DNA of 64,000 nucleotides from Stachybotrys elegans (lineage: Eukaryota; Ascomycota; Sordariomycetes; Hypocreales; Stachybotryaceae): assembly GCA_020746835.1 (NCBI GenBank), contig JAGPNK010000008.1, positions 806,001-870,000 of the forward strand, given 5' to 3'. Below, piece by piece: positions 39,601-51,010 of this stretch. Positions within the stretch are counted from its first letter, which is position 1, and each line of letters starts with the position of its first letter. Under the pieces are notes generated by a model that was not told where the DNA came from, searched no databases, and worked only from the letters and a program-made list of their open reading frames with translations. The position numbers and the translations under genes were made by a program.

Positions 39601-42600
39601 GAACGAAGACGCAGCACCTGTGGCTTGGCTGAGAGTTCCCGAGGAGATTGCAGTAGTGCCGCTAGGGGAGTCGCCAGATGCCGAACCTGAAACAGAGCTC
39701 GAGTGAACAGAAGAAGAGTGAGCATTGGACGAAGTATCACCAGGAGCAGGAATTGATCCTGAGGGGATGGTGACAGAGGGACCGGTAAATGAACCAGCAC
39801 TGGAAGCGGACTCTTCGGGAGAGGAAGTAGCAGGAGAAGACTCATTGGAAGTAGCACTGCTGGAGCCGAAACTGCCATAGGCAGAGCCACTGGGGCCAGC
39901 GCTGCTCACGCTTGCGCCACTGGCAGAAGAAGGCCCTCCCGTGGATTCGGTTGGTGAAGACAACAACCCGACCGAGGAAGACTGCGTGCCTGATGCATTT
40001 GTCGTCGATGGCACAGTAGCATCCGTAGCAGATACTGTTGCGGAGGAGAGTGAAGCCCCTGCAGACGCCGTAATACTTGAACCAGTGGCCTCTGAAGAGG
40101 TTGCACCACTTGCTGCGGAAGACACTTGAGAAGAAGAAGCAGTGGTAGTGGCGGAAGCAGAAAATGGAGTCTGTACAAGCACGGTGCCGATCGAGTCTGT
40201 GACAGGCAGTGTGATTGTTCGCGGGGCTGTGCCATCGTACCCGGTTGTGATTGTAGTGTATACTCCAGCGAACCTAGTCTGAGCAGGAACAAGATAGATG
40301 ATGGTACGAGTTGGCCCACCGTCGAGGAGCGTGTATGTCTGAACCGTTGAGCCAGAATATGTTTGATAGACGGTGGTATAAGGACCGTTGTAAACAGGGC
40401 CGTTGGTGATAGTTGCTTGTGGGTTAGCAACAATTACTGTCCCAACACTGCCCGTCTCAGGGGCCAGGGTAAATGTCTGAGGACCGTTATTGTCACCACT
40501 ATAGTCTTCGGTCAAGGTCAAGTAGGGGCCAGTGAATGAGGCTGAGGGTCCAGTCGGGAAGATGACAACAGTCGTCTGCCCTGAGCCCCCTGAAGGAACT
40601 TGAGTAACAGTGACGGGAGCGGTGTTGCTAACGAAGCCACCAGTGACTGTAGTGTAGCCACTGGGGATTGGCGCTGGTGAGGACGCATGAGAGGTGCCTG
40701 AAGAGTGTCCCGCTGAGGAAAGCGTAGAGGAGGCTGGAGGTACTGCGACCACCACAGTGTTCGTTCCTCCCACATATGTTGCCGAGTTCGTCGTAGTAAC
40801 CGGCCCTGTCAGCCCATCGCTCGTGACCGTGATCGTGATAAAGATACCGCTGGGGTTCGATGTCAAGGACGCGGTAGGGGTAGCCGCCGGTGATGGGACG
40901 ATGATGGCCACTGTGCCTGTTCCTCCGGAGCTTGCTGGCAGATAAGTGATAGTTGTGGGTGTGGAAACACCAGCATCAGTGGCTGTGATGGTAGTGAAGA
41001 CAGCATCAGGCGGGAGAGTTGCTGAAGGAACCCGGGTTGGTGGCACAGCAATCACGATGCTTCCAGTGCCTCCGGAAGCCGTGGGAGGGTAGGTTCTGGT
41101 AGTAAGCGAGAGAACTCCCGGATCAGTTGTTGTAATAGTAGTGAAAGAAGCGCCTGGCGGGATAGAGACTGATCCGGTTTCGGTAGGCGGAACTCCAACG
41201 ACAATTGTTCCTGTCCCATCAGAAACAGTAGGAGGATAAGTCCTGGTTGTAGAGAAAGACAGCCCTGGGTCTGTTACCGTAGTAGTGGTAAAGGAAGCAC
41301 CTAGAGGAATGGACTGAGAGCCCGTCTGGATTGGCGGTACACCAATAACAACTGTTCCGGTCCCCCCAGAAACGGTGGGAGGGTAGGTTCTAGTGGTAGG
41401 TGAAAACAGTCCTATATCGGTTACGGTAGTCGTAGTAAAGGAGGCATCGGGTGGAATGCTTATAGAGCCTGTCTGGGTTGGTGGCACGCCGACAACAATT
41501 GTTCCAGTACCGCCAGAAACCGTCGGGGGATAGGTTCTTGTCGTGGGTTGAAGCAGTGCTGAATCAGTTACAGTGGTGGTAGTGAAGGAGGCGCCTGCTG
41601 GGATAGACAAAGAGCCTGTCTCCATGGGCGGAACGCCAATAACAACTGTCCCAACACCGCCTGACTCAGTGGGAAGATATGTTCTGGTAGTAGGCGAGAA
41701 CAATGCTGAGTCAGTTGCCGTGATGGTTGTGAAAGAGGCACCCGGGGGAATAGTTAGAGAGCCCGTTGGGGTTGGCGGCACTGCAACCACAACAGTAACA
41801 GTGTCTCCGGATTGACCTGGTGGATATGTGATGGTTGTTGTGGTGACCAGTCCAGAATCCGTCGCCGTGATCGTTGTGTAAGCAGCGCCTGATGTAATTG
41901 GGACGGAGCCAGTTCTGTTTGGTGGCACAACCACAACTACCGTTCCGGCTGTTTGAGATGCAGCTGGTGGATAAGTTATTGTTGTTGGCGAGAAGACGGA
42001 GGGATTTGTGGTTGTTATGGTCGTGTACACTTGGCCTGGGATCGCAGAGCCAGTAATGGAAGGAGGTACTGCAACAACAACCGTACCAGTGCCTCCGGAA
42101 GAGGCGGGAGGATAAGATATTGTTGAAGGTTCAAGAAGACCAACTTGGGTGCTGGTAAGTGTTGTGTAGGGTACAGCAACACTGGGAGATGGTGATGAAA
42201 CTGTGGCTGCAGGAACGAAAATGACGACCGTGCCAGGTGCGCCGGCTGAACCAGGAGGATAAGATGCTGTTGAGGGCTCAAGAAGGCCAGCTTGAGTACT
42301 AGTGATCGTTGTGTAAGGTATAGTGATACCGGCGGAGGACAGTGAAGCTGTGGCTTCAGAGACAACAACCACGACTGTGCCAGGCCCACCAGACGTGCCG
42401 GGAGCATATGAGAGAGTAGTTGGCGATGCGACCCCAGAATCTGTGCGAGTAATCGTCGTGTACGATCCACTAGGGTTGAGTGACCCGGTGGTCGGAGGAA
42501 CAACCACAACAACTGTCCCAGTGCCACCGGAAGTGACGGGAGGACGAGTGATCGTAGTCGGGTTGACCAATCCAACACTGGTTGTCGTAACAGTTGTGTA

Positions 42601-45600
42601 AACATCATTGGGGTCAAGCGTGCCTGTAACTGGAGGCGGAACAGCCACAATGACGGTACCGACTCCACCAGATGAGGTAGGAGGGCGAGTGACAGTTGTG
42701 GGTAGTAACAAATTGCTGTCCGTGGTAGTAACTGTGGTGTAAACTGCGCTTGTATCGGTTGTTCCTGTGACTACGGGAGGAACGGCAATAATCACAGTGC
42801 CGACTCCACCAGATGTTGCGGGAGGTCTGGTGACAGTTGTGGGCTGGATCAAACCGCTCAGCGTGCTGGTAGTCGTGATATAAACCGCACTGGGGTCAAT
42901 TGATCCTGTAACCTGAGGCGGAACAGCCACGACAACAGTGCCAACTCCGCCAGATGAGACAGGAGGGCGAGTGACGGTTGTAGGTAGTATCAAATTGCTG
43001 TCGGTGGTCGTGATAGTTGTGTAAGCCTCACCAGGGCTGGTCGATCCTGAGGTTGAAGGTGGAACAGCCACAATGACAGTACCGATTCCGCCAGAGGAAA
43101 TTGGTGGTCGAGACACCGTTATGGGTTGCATCAAATTGCTATCCGTGGTTGTGATCGTAGTATAGATAGCATTGGGGTCAATTGAACCGGTGACCAAAGG
43201 TGGAACAGCAACTATAACAGTGCCTACTCCGCCAGAAGAAGAAGGTGGCCGAGTTATAGTCGTGGGCTGTATTAGGTTGCCCTCGGTAGTAGTGATAGTC
43301 GTGTATACAGCTGAAGGGTTTGGTGTACCTGTAACGGGAGGCGGCACAATAACTATCACAGAACCAACAGCACCAGAAGAGAGCGGCGGCAGAGTTACTG
43401 TTGTTGTTAGTATCGCATTGGCATCTGTTGAAGTGACAGTGGTATAGACAGCCGAGGGGCTTGGTGTGCTTGTAGCCGGTGGGACAATAACGATGACTGA
43501 GCCAACCGCACCGGAGGAAGCTGGCGGACGTGTCACGGTTGTCGGCAGCAATATATTGCTGTCCGTAGAGGTTACAGTAGTATAGAGAGCTGAGGGATCT
43601 GGCGTTCCTGTGATGGGAGGTGGGAGAACAACAATGACGGAGCCAATCGCGCCGGAGGAAACTGGTGGACGTGTCACGGTCGTCGGCAGTATGATGTTGC
43701 TGTCTGTAGAGGTAACAGTGGTATAGAGCGCTGAGGGGTCTGGCGTTCCTGTGATGGGGGGTGGGATAATGACGATCACCGAACCGACCGCACCTGAAGA
43801 CACCGGCGGACGAGTCACCGTTGTAGGCAGGATCAGGTTACTGTCGGTCGATGTGATGGTGGTGTAGATAACCGAATAGCTAGGCGCAGGTGTGGTTATC
43901 GGAGGGACCACAACGAAAATGGTTCCTGTACCCCCTGAAGAAACAGGTGCTCGGGTCACGGTAGTGGGCAATAACAAATTGCTGTCGGTGGTGGTAATTG
44001 TTGTGTAGATTGCTGACGGATCAGGCATGCCAGTTGCCGAGGCGGGGACTGCAATGACAACCGTTACCACGCCTCCCGAACTGACGGCTGCTCTGGTCAC
44101 GGTGGTAGGCAATAGCAAATTGCTATCGGTTGTAGTGACTGTGGTATAGATGATTGGGGGGTTGAGTGTCCCCGTCGCTGATGCAGGCACTCCGATCACA
44201 ACTGTTCCGACACCTCCTGACGAGACAGGCGCTCTGGTTACCGTTGTGGGAAGCGTCAAGCCACTGTCGACCACAGTGATAGTTGTGTAGCTGGCTGAGG
44301 GATCGGGTGTCCCTGTAACCGGAGGAGGGACTCCTATCACCACAATACCCGTACCACCGGAGGTAGCAGGAGGATAGGTGATGGTTGTCGGGCTGAGAAG
44401 CCTTGGGTCAGTGACCGTTGTGGAGCTGTAAGAAGCCGCGGATGGGCCACTGGTAATGGCTGTGGGAGGGACTTCGACCACAACAGTAATAACATCTCCT
44501 GGCATGGAAGGCGGAAGCGTAGAGGTAGACGGCAAAACAAGACCAATATCAGTTCGGGTGGTCGTGGTGTAGCGCACGCTAGAGATGGTTTGAGACGCAG
44601 AACCGGGGGAGCTTGTTACTTGGGACAGGGAGTTTCCAGAAGGCTGACCAGGTACGCCGATTACAACTGTGCCGGGGCCATCAGAAGCACCCGGGGGGTA
44701 GGTGATGGTTGTAGTAGCCGTCAGCCCGGCGTCTGTCACTGTAGTCGTGGAGTACGTGGCTGAAGCTGCAGGGACAGTAGGAGGTGAAATTGGGGGCACA
44801 CCGACCACAACTGTGCCAGGACCACCCGAGGCACCAGGAGAATAAGTTATCGTGATCGTGCTGAACAAGCTGACCTCAGTTCTGGTGATAGTGACATACT
44901 GAGCTCCGGATGGAGCGGTTATCGTGGGTGGCGGCGGAGGAACAATAACCACGACGGTTACAGTACCACCTGGAGACCCGGGAGAGTACGTTATAGTGGT
45001 GGGACTTAGAACACCGGCATCTACTTCCGTGAGTGTAGTGAATGCTCCCAGGCCGGTATTGCTCGAGCCCGCGGATGGAGTAGCTGCACCAGTGGAAGCC
45101 GCAGACTGGCCAGAAGTGGCGGTGCCGGTACCAGGGCCAGAAGACCCGCTCGCTGTACCTTGACTGCCCGAGATGCCCGTAGAATACGGTTGCGCACTTC
45201 CAGAAGTTCCAGGAGATGATGCCGACGGAGATGAAGCTGCCGAGTCTGATGTGGCCAGCGCCGGAATACCAATCACAACCGTACCGGTTCCTCCAGAGGC
45301 GGTAGGTGGGTATGTAATGGTCGTAGTGGCTGTCAGACCAGCACTGGACACAGTCAAAGTTGTGTAAACTGCCAAGGGCGGGGTGCTTGTGGCCTGGGAT
45401 GGCTGAACACCAACAATGACAGTTCCGGTGCCACCAGGAGTTGCTGCGGTATATGTAATAGTGGTGGTTCCAATGAACCTCGGGTCTGTTACTGTCGAGG
45501 TGGTGTAAGGTCCAGTGGGAAAAGGTTGAACACCAATAATGACGGTTCCAGTACCGCCAGGAGTCGCTGGGGCGTAGGTGATAGTGGTGGTTCCAGTGAT

Positions 45601-48600
45601 CCTGCTGTCCGTTACTGTGGAGGTGGTATAAGGGCCTGTTAGCAAACTGCCTGATGGCTGAGTTGGCAAGACGCCAATGATGACTGTTCCAGTTCCGCCC
45701 GAGCTTGAAGGGGGATATGTGACGGTTGTAGGACTGAGCAATCCAATATCCGTCACAGTTGAAGTGACGTATGCTTGACTGTAGGTACCGGTGAGACTTT
45801 GAGGAACCTGGCTTGGCGGCACGCGGACAAGAACTGTCTCGAGACCTCCAGAGCTGGCGGGAGGCAGAGTTTCGGTGGTCAGGCTGAAAACCCCAATGTC
45901 TGTAATGGTGGAAGTAACGCGAGATGGTCCGACTGCGCTAGATACACCTGCGCTGGAGATACCTGTACCGGAAACCCCAGCACTAGATGCGCCGGCATTG
46001 GATGCATCGGTAGAAGACAGGCCAGCACCGGACACACTGGAGCTGGGTTGGCCTGCACTAGATTCGCTGGCAGTAGATGCACTCAAACCTGATGGACCTG
46101 CGCTAGTGATGCCTGTGCTGTAGATACCTGCACTCTGTAGACCTGTGCTGGATATAGCTGTGCTGGACAGACCTGCACTGGGCGCGCCAGGACTGGATGC
46201 GCTTGCGCCGGTGAGACTCGGTTGTTGACCTGGTGTGGAGCTCAGAGTCGCCGAAGGAGATGGGGTAGGTGTGGTTTCCGGTGCAAAGACAACGACGGTG
46301 ACAGGATCGCCTGACTTAGCTGGGGCATAGGTGATCGTAGTGGAACTGGCGAGCCCAGGGCTGGAGATGGTCGAAGTAATAAAAACCTGACCTGAGGTTG
46401 GTGTAAAGCTCTGGATCTGTGACGGTGGCACACCGACAATGACGGTCGCGGTGCCCCGGAGGTAGCAGGCGGGTAGGTAATAGTGGTCGCTCCAACTAGC
46501 CCGATGTCCGTGACAGTGGAAGTAGTGAAGACTTGGCCAGACTGACTGACGAAGCCAGACGCTGGGGTTGGTGGCACAGCGACAATCACGGTGGCCGTAC
46601 CTCCAGGACCTGGCACGTAGGTAATCGTAGTAGTTCGAACAAGTCCCAGGCTAGATTGTGTCACTGTCGTGAATGGACCAGCGAGTGAGCTAGTGGCTGT
46701 AGATGCAGGCACGCCGACAACGACCAACCCAGGGCCACCTGGTGAAGTGGGAGCGTAGGTGATTGTGGTCGAGCTGGAAAGGCCTATGTCGGTGATTGTT
46801 GAAGTGATGAACGATACTGGGATCGTTTCTGATGCCGTTGATGCCGTCGAAGCACTGGCACTAGTGAACCGAGGTGGAGGTGTGCCAATAACCACGGTAC
46901 CCACGCCTCCTGACGAAGCAGGAGGGTAGGTGATGGTTGTCGGGCTGAGCAAACCAGGATCCGTGATGGTAGATGTGACATATGGTCCAGGAGCAGGCGT
47001 CCTAGTGATCCTGGGTGGAGGTACACCAATGATAACAGTTCCAACTCCCCCGGTAGAAAGAGGCGGATAGGTAATGGTTGTTGGGCTAAACAGCCCAGGA
47101 TCGGTGACAGTTGACGTGACATACTGACCAGGAGGCGGCGTACCAGTGGGTTGAGGCGGAGGCGTACCGATGATCACGGTTCCAGTTCCTCCTAGTGAAG
47201 TAGGAGCATATGTGATCGTCGTAGGGCGAATAATTCCAGTCGCGACCAGAGTTGAGGTGACGTATGGTCCCGTGGGCAACGTACCAGTAGCCTGTGGGGG
47301 AGGAGTGCCGATGACAACAGTACCCGGGGCACCGGACGAGCTGGCAGGGTACGTGATTGTCGTAGGAAAGATCAGATTGATATCAGTAACCGTCGTCGTC
47401 ACGTACGGACCAGTAGACGTGCCAGTAGCCTGAGGCGGGGGTGAGCCAATAACGACGGTGCCAGTACCACCCGATGAAGCAGGAGGGTAAGTGATGGTCG
47501 TCGGTTGCAGCAGGCCGATGTCAGTAATGGTAGAAGATGTGTAGGCCCCAGCGGGTGGTGTTCCGGTTGGAGGTGGTGGCGGAACGCCGACCACAATTGT
47601 TCCAGTACCGCCGGCAGACGTTGGTGGGTACGTGATTGTGGTCGTACGCACAAACCCGATGCTTGTCAAGGTCGACGTTACGTATACAACACTGATAGAT
47701 GGCGTCGTGGAGGGTCCTGGAACACTTGACGTGCCTGCACCTGAAGCAGCACCTGAAGGACTTCCGCTTGGCTCAATGCCTGAGCCAACTGGAGAGGAGG
47801 GTGAGCCGGAGGCTCCGGCGTTGGATCCTGAAGACACATCACCAGAAGGAATTGCGCCACTTGGTAACGAAGTCGCTCCTGGAGCTCCAGTGCTAGGTCC
47901 CGAAGGTAGAGGACCGGAAGGGGTCGAAATACCGCTGGGGTTGCCAGACACAAGGGAGGAGGCTGGCGAGCCAGTGTTGGATGCTGAGGGCGATGCTCCA
48001 GAAGGAGCTGCGGAACCACTCCCGCCACCTGGTACCGACGATGATCCTGAAGGCCCATTGTCCGATCCTGACACTTCAGTGCTGGCTCCCGAAGCTTGCG
48101 TATCAGGAGGAGAGATACCACTTGAAACACCTTGTCCCGGAGATACTGACGCTGCTGTGCTGGAACCAGCGTTTGATACAGGCGAAACACCAGATAGCGC
48201 AGTCGATTGGCTGCCTGAACCACTTGCACCTGAGGAACCTGAAGCTCCTACTGACGCAGTATTTGGTGCGGTGAAAGTCGCTCCAGCTGATGTAGACGAT
48301 GGCGGGACGCCGATAATCACCACTCCTGTGCCTCCTGGCGTTGCAGGGGGGTATGTGATTGTAGTAGGTCCTGTCAAACCTGGGCTGGTGACAGTGGAAG
48401 TGGTGTATATGGCGGACACGGGTGGCGTGCCCGTCGGTGTAGGCGGAGGAACACCGATAATCACTGTACCAGTACCCCCAGGGCTCAATGGGGGATAAGT
48501 GATAGTAGTCGCGAAAAGAAGTCCAGTCTCGGTGACGGTCGACGTGATGTACACAGCAGAAATAGGAGGCGTTGCTGTCGGTACCGGCGGAACCGCTACT

Positions 48601-51010
48601 ACCACAACACCTGTGGCTCCGGAAGCCGAAGGCGGGTATGTTATGGTCGTGGGGTTCACCAGCCCAGTGCTTGTGACCGTAAAGGTCGTATACACGGCGC
48701 TGGGAGGGGGCGTGCCGGTCGGTGGCGGCGGAGGAACGGCAATGACAACGGTTCCTACACCGCCAGATGTGGCCGGAGGATAAGTCACCGTCGTAGGGTT
48801 GATCAAACCGGTGTTGGTGATGGTCGAAGTGATGTAGGATGCGGATGGGGGAGGAGTGGCTGTTGGCGTAGGAGGCGGCACAACGACCACCACGGTCCCG
48901 GTTCCTCCAGCAGTAGCTGGAGGGCTAGTGAAGGTGATGGGAGCATTCACAGCATAGTTCGTCTGAGTGATAGTGAGGTAGGTAGCGGCCGAGGGCACAG
49001 TCGCCGTGACAGTCGAAGGAGGCACGGCGACAATGACGGTACCAGGATCACCAGCATTGGTAGGCGGGTAAGTCGCGACGCTGCTCTGAGTGATTCCCGA
49101 ATTCGTGACCGTGTACGTTACGTATGGTCCGGTGTAGGGAGCTGAAGTGACTCCAGAGCTAGCCGGGACGGCGACGATGATAGTTCCTGTGCCTCCGGAA
49201 GATGCAGGTGGGATGGAGTTGCTCTGAGCACGCGTAACAGCGGTGTTGGTGACTGTGTACGTAACGTAGGGACCAGTGAAAGGAACGGTCGACGACGGGG
49301 GGACTGCTACAATCACTGTGCCAGGGCCACCGGCAGAGGCCGGGGGATAGCTGTTTGTAGCGGGTGTCTGGATGGCGTTGTTCGTGACTGTGAAGGTAAT
49401 GTAAGGACCACTAAATGGGGTACTGGGTGTGCTGGGACTGCCGGAAGCACTGGAGCCCGTCAAGGGGCTGGGGGAGGGCGTTGCGGGCACCACTACGATG
49501 ATGGTGCCGGTGCTGTCGGTAGATCCCGGAGCGTAAATGTTGGATTGGACAGTCGAGATCAAGTTGTTGGTGACTGTGTAGGTGACGAAAGGTCCTCGGA
49601 AAGACGAGCTTGACGGGACATTCGTGATACCAGAGCTGGGAACAACAGCTGCGATGACGGTACAGACGCCGCTGGGCGACGACGGAGGGTAGGTCGCTGT
49701 GCTTGGGGCGTTGTTGGTGACAGTGATGGTGGTGCAACCAGTGTACACGGGAGGCACGTTAACGACAACACTTCCTCCGCCTCCCGGACCGCCAAATAGG
49801 AATGTCTCCGTGTTGGGAAAAGCCAGTCCATTTTGTGTTCGCGTCACAGTAACGATGGGGCCCTGGGAATACGACGGAGGGACATCGACAATCACAGAGC
49901 CAACACCGCCAGGGCTTGTAGGAGAAACGGTTTGAGTCACAGGGGCGCTCAGCCCATCGCGTGTTCGAGTTGTGGTGACGAACCCATTTCCTGAGGTATA
50001 ACTGGGAGGGACCTCGACAACGACAGTCCCAGTACCGCCTGGGCCCGGGGCCACAAACGTCTGAGTGTTGGGGCCGGCAAGACCCTCTCGTGTACTAGTA
50101 ACAGTCGTCAGCAGACCAGATGGGGAACCTGTGGTTAGCTGTCCGGGAGGCACGTCGACGACCACGAGGCCAGTGCCTCCAGGGCTTGTCGGGGCAATAG
50201 TACGAGTCCTAGTGTTAGCGAGTCCCTCAACGGTGCTTGTAACTGTGGAATAGACAACGGCAGAATAACTGGGAGGAACCTCGATCACGACGGTACCTCT
50301 ATCGCCCGGCGTGGCAGGAGGGAGCGTCACTGTTCGCGGAACGGTGAGAGTGCCCTCATATACGGTAACGGTGGAGTATGAGCCGTAGAACTGGGGCGGA
50401 AGCTCGATGATGACGGTGCCTGCTTCGCCAGGCTTTAAAGGAGCAACAGTCCTCGTGGAGGGCTGGTCAAGGCCTTCGACAGTTCGCGTTATCGTTTCGT
50501 AAGTAGCGGGCGGGGGCTGCTCGACAATGACGGTTGCGAGATCACCAGGACGCTTGGGAGGGAACGTCCTTGTCACAGGGGCGGTGACATCGGGATCAGT
50601 GATTTGAATCGTGGTATAGGGGCCGACATATGCTGACTGCAAGCCAACAAGGCTATCGAATCATGCGTCAGGTTTCCATCATGTCACAATATCCCAAGCA
50701 TCAAGAGCGCAACAAACCTTGTCAAAGTGATGACCGTGACTGAAGTATCGATGACGACGGTGCTCACCGTCTTGGGAGCATCGGTAATGTGGATGATGAG
50801 CTCGGGGTTGATGACGAGCTGGGTGTTGTGAGGCACGTAGGTGCTGATGAGAATGGGATTCTGGAACTCGTACTCGATGGGCTGGAGATCGACGAGGTTC
50901 GGGTTGGGACAAATGTCCAAGGCGGGCAAGCGCATGCGGCCTGGCAAGGCGTCGGCGAGCGACGCCAGAGCCAGGACGGCCGCCGCCGTCGAGGCCCACG
51001 AGAGGCGCAT
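26708..51010 (-). CDS. Giant flocculin/Als-like repeat adhesin, ~8,080 aa, two frameshifts
   Basis: One gene of two exons, 51010-50718 and 50652-26708. The 65-base intron has a CTGAC branch site 18 bases before its AG. The long exon is broken by single-base losses at 46454-46457 and 38406-38409; allowing one base at each gives 24,240 coding bases, 8,079 codons plus stop. Parts in order: signal peptide (MRLSW... to about residue 21); a unique segment to residue 97; 13 variant repeats (TxTxxGLxxPxTxT...GTVIVEVPP); about 50 repeats of YTTSTVTDxGLxxPTTITYPP type, cut by Ser/Ala/Gly linkers; about 75 repeats of FTGPYTTITxGYxGT...GTVIVQTP type; a Ser/Thr-rich stalk of about 990 residues; and a four-unit Cys-rich end. 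The repeats resemble yeast Flo and Candida Als units, so I infer an O-glycosylated surface adhesin. It has no C-terminal hydrophobic tail, hence no GPI anchor. ATG 51010 is the first ATG; upstream in frame there is only a GTG. Confidence 0.9.
27618..30615 (-). repeat. Ser/Thr-rich mucin-like stalk region
   Basis: About 990 codons are dominated by Ser and Thr, with frequent HSTT, SSSES and TSSS words. This is the composition of heavily O-mannosylated, extended stalks in fungal wall proteins. It separates the beta-repeat array from the C-terminal Cys-rich module. Confidence 0.85.
27887..28066. repeat. 18-bp minisatellite in the stalk coding region
   Basis: Ten tandem copies of an 18-base unit, in two subtypes (six GGCGTTGATGT-like, then four AGAGGTTGATGT-like). 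Read on the minus strand each adds six residues (TSTPSS or TSTSSS type). Whole-codon units let copy number vary without breaking the frame. The antisense strand is also open here, a by-product of the repeat. Confidence 0.85.
30616..40570 (-). repeat. Array of ~75 FTGPYTT-type adhesin repeats
   Basis: Tandem protein repeats of about 45-48 residues with consensus FTGPYTTITxGYxGTxxTTxTLxPxSGGxxGTVIVQTP (x variable; shorter in some units). I count 61 units in the segment after the second frameshift site, one across it and 13 before it. A Ser-rich linker interrupts them at about 39610-40150. Units have diverged in DNA while keeping the Thr, Gly, Tyr and terminal VIVQTP positions, which implies selection on the protein. 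The pattern recalls the flocculin repeat (PWTGTFTS...DETVIVIRTP). Confidence 0.85.
38406..38409 (-). other. Frameshift site 2 in the giant gene
   Basis: In a four-base run the frame runs off a perfect repeat (IATLP, then QDLV and an early stop). One more base in the run would give ATLPPGPGGSVGTVIVETP, exactly the repeat consensus, and the following frame stays open to the end of the gene. A sequencing or assembly error or a recent mutation is likeliest. Confidence 0.85.
40571..50652 (-). repeat. Array of ~60 YTTSTVTDxGL-type adhesin repeats
   Basis: Repeats of about 40-48 residues related to the downstream array but with the core Y(T/I)T(S/T)TVTDxGLxxPTTITYPPxxxGGTGTVVIGVPP. The first eight (50652-49690) are of TVEGLxxPxTRT type, the next five (about 49660-48890) of GPYVTYTVTN type, then about 50 of the main type. 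Ser/Ala/Gly-rich linkers break the array at about 48290-47700, 46260-45900 and 45240-45020. A DSNLLLPTTVTRPP subtype (about 42640-44330) is locally homogenised, suggesting recent unit duplication. Confidence 0.8.
46454..46457 (-). other. Frameshift site 1 in the giant gene
   Basis: At a four-base run (CCCC on the plus strand) the reading YPPATSGAP leaves the repeat consensus. One added base gives YPPATSGGTATVIVGVPPSQ, matching neighbouring units, and the new frame stays open for over 8 kb. It is the same kind of lesion as at 38406. Confidence 0.85.
50653..50717 (-). other. Intron 1 of the giant gene
   Basis: Donor GTTTGT after codon-phase-2 AG, branch site CTGAC, acceptor GATAG. Splicing joins TVITLT to SLVGLQSAYVGPYTT and puts the signal-peptide exon in frame with the repeat exon. 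Unspliced, the first exon stops within a few codons. Confidence 0.85.

Noticed and set aside
38406..46457. Introns instead of frameshifts between the three long ORFs of the giant gene
   Set aside because: A one-base correction at each point restores the repeat consensus exactly with no residues missing; any intron would delete repeat sequence, and no good donor/acceptor pair with a branch site is present.
30616..50652. CRISPR-like or satellite array
   Set aside because: The periodicity is about 140 bases, diverged in DNA but conserved in protein, in an open frame; these are coding repeats.
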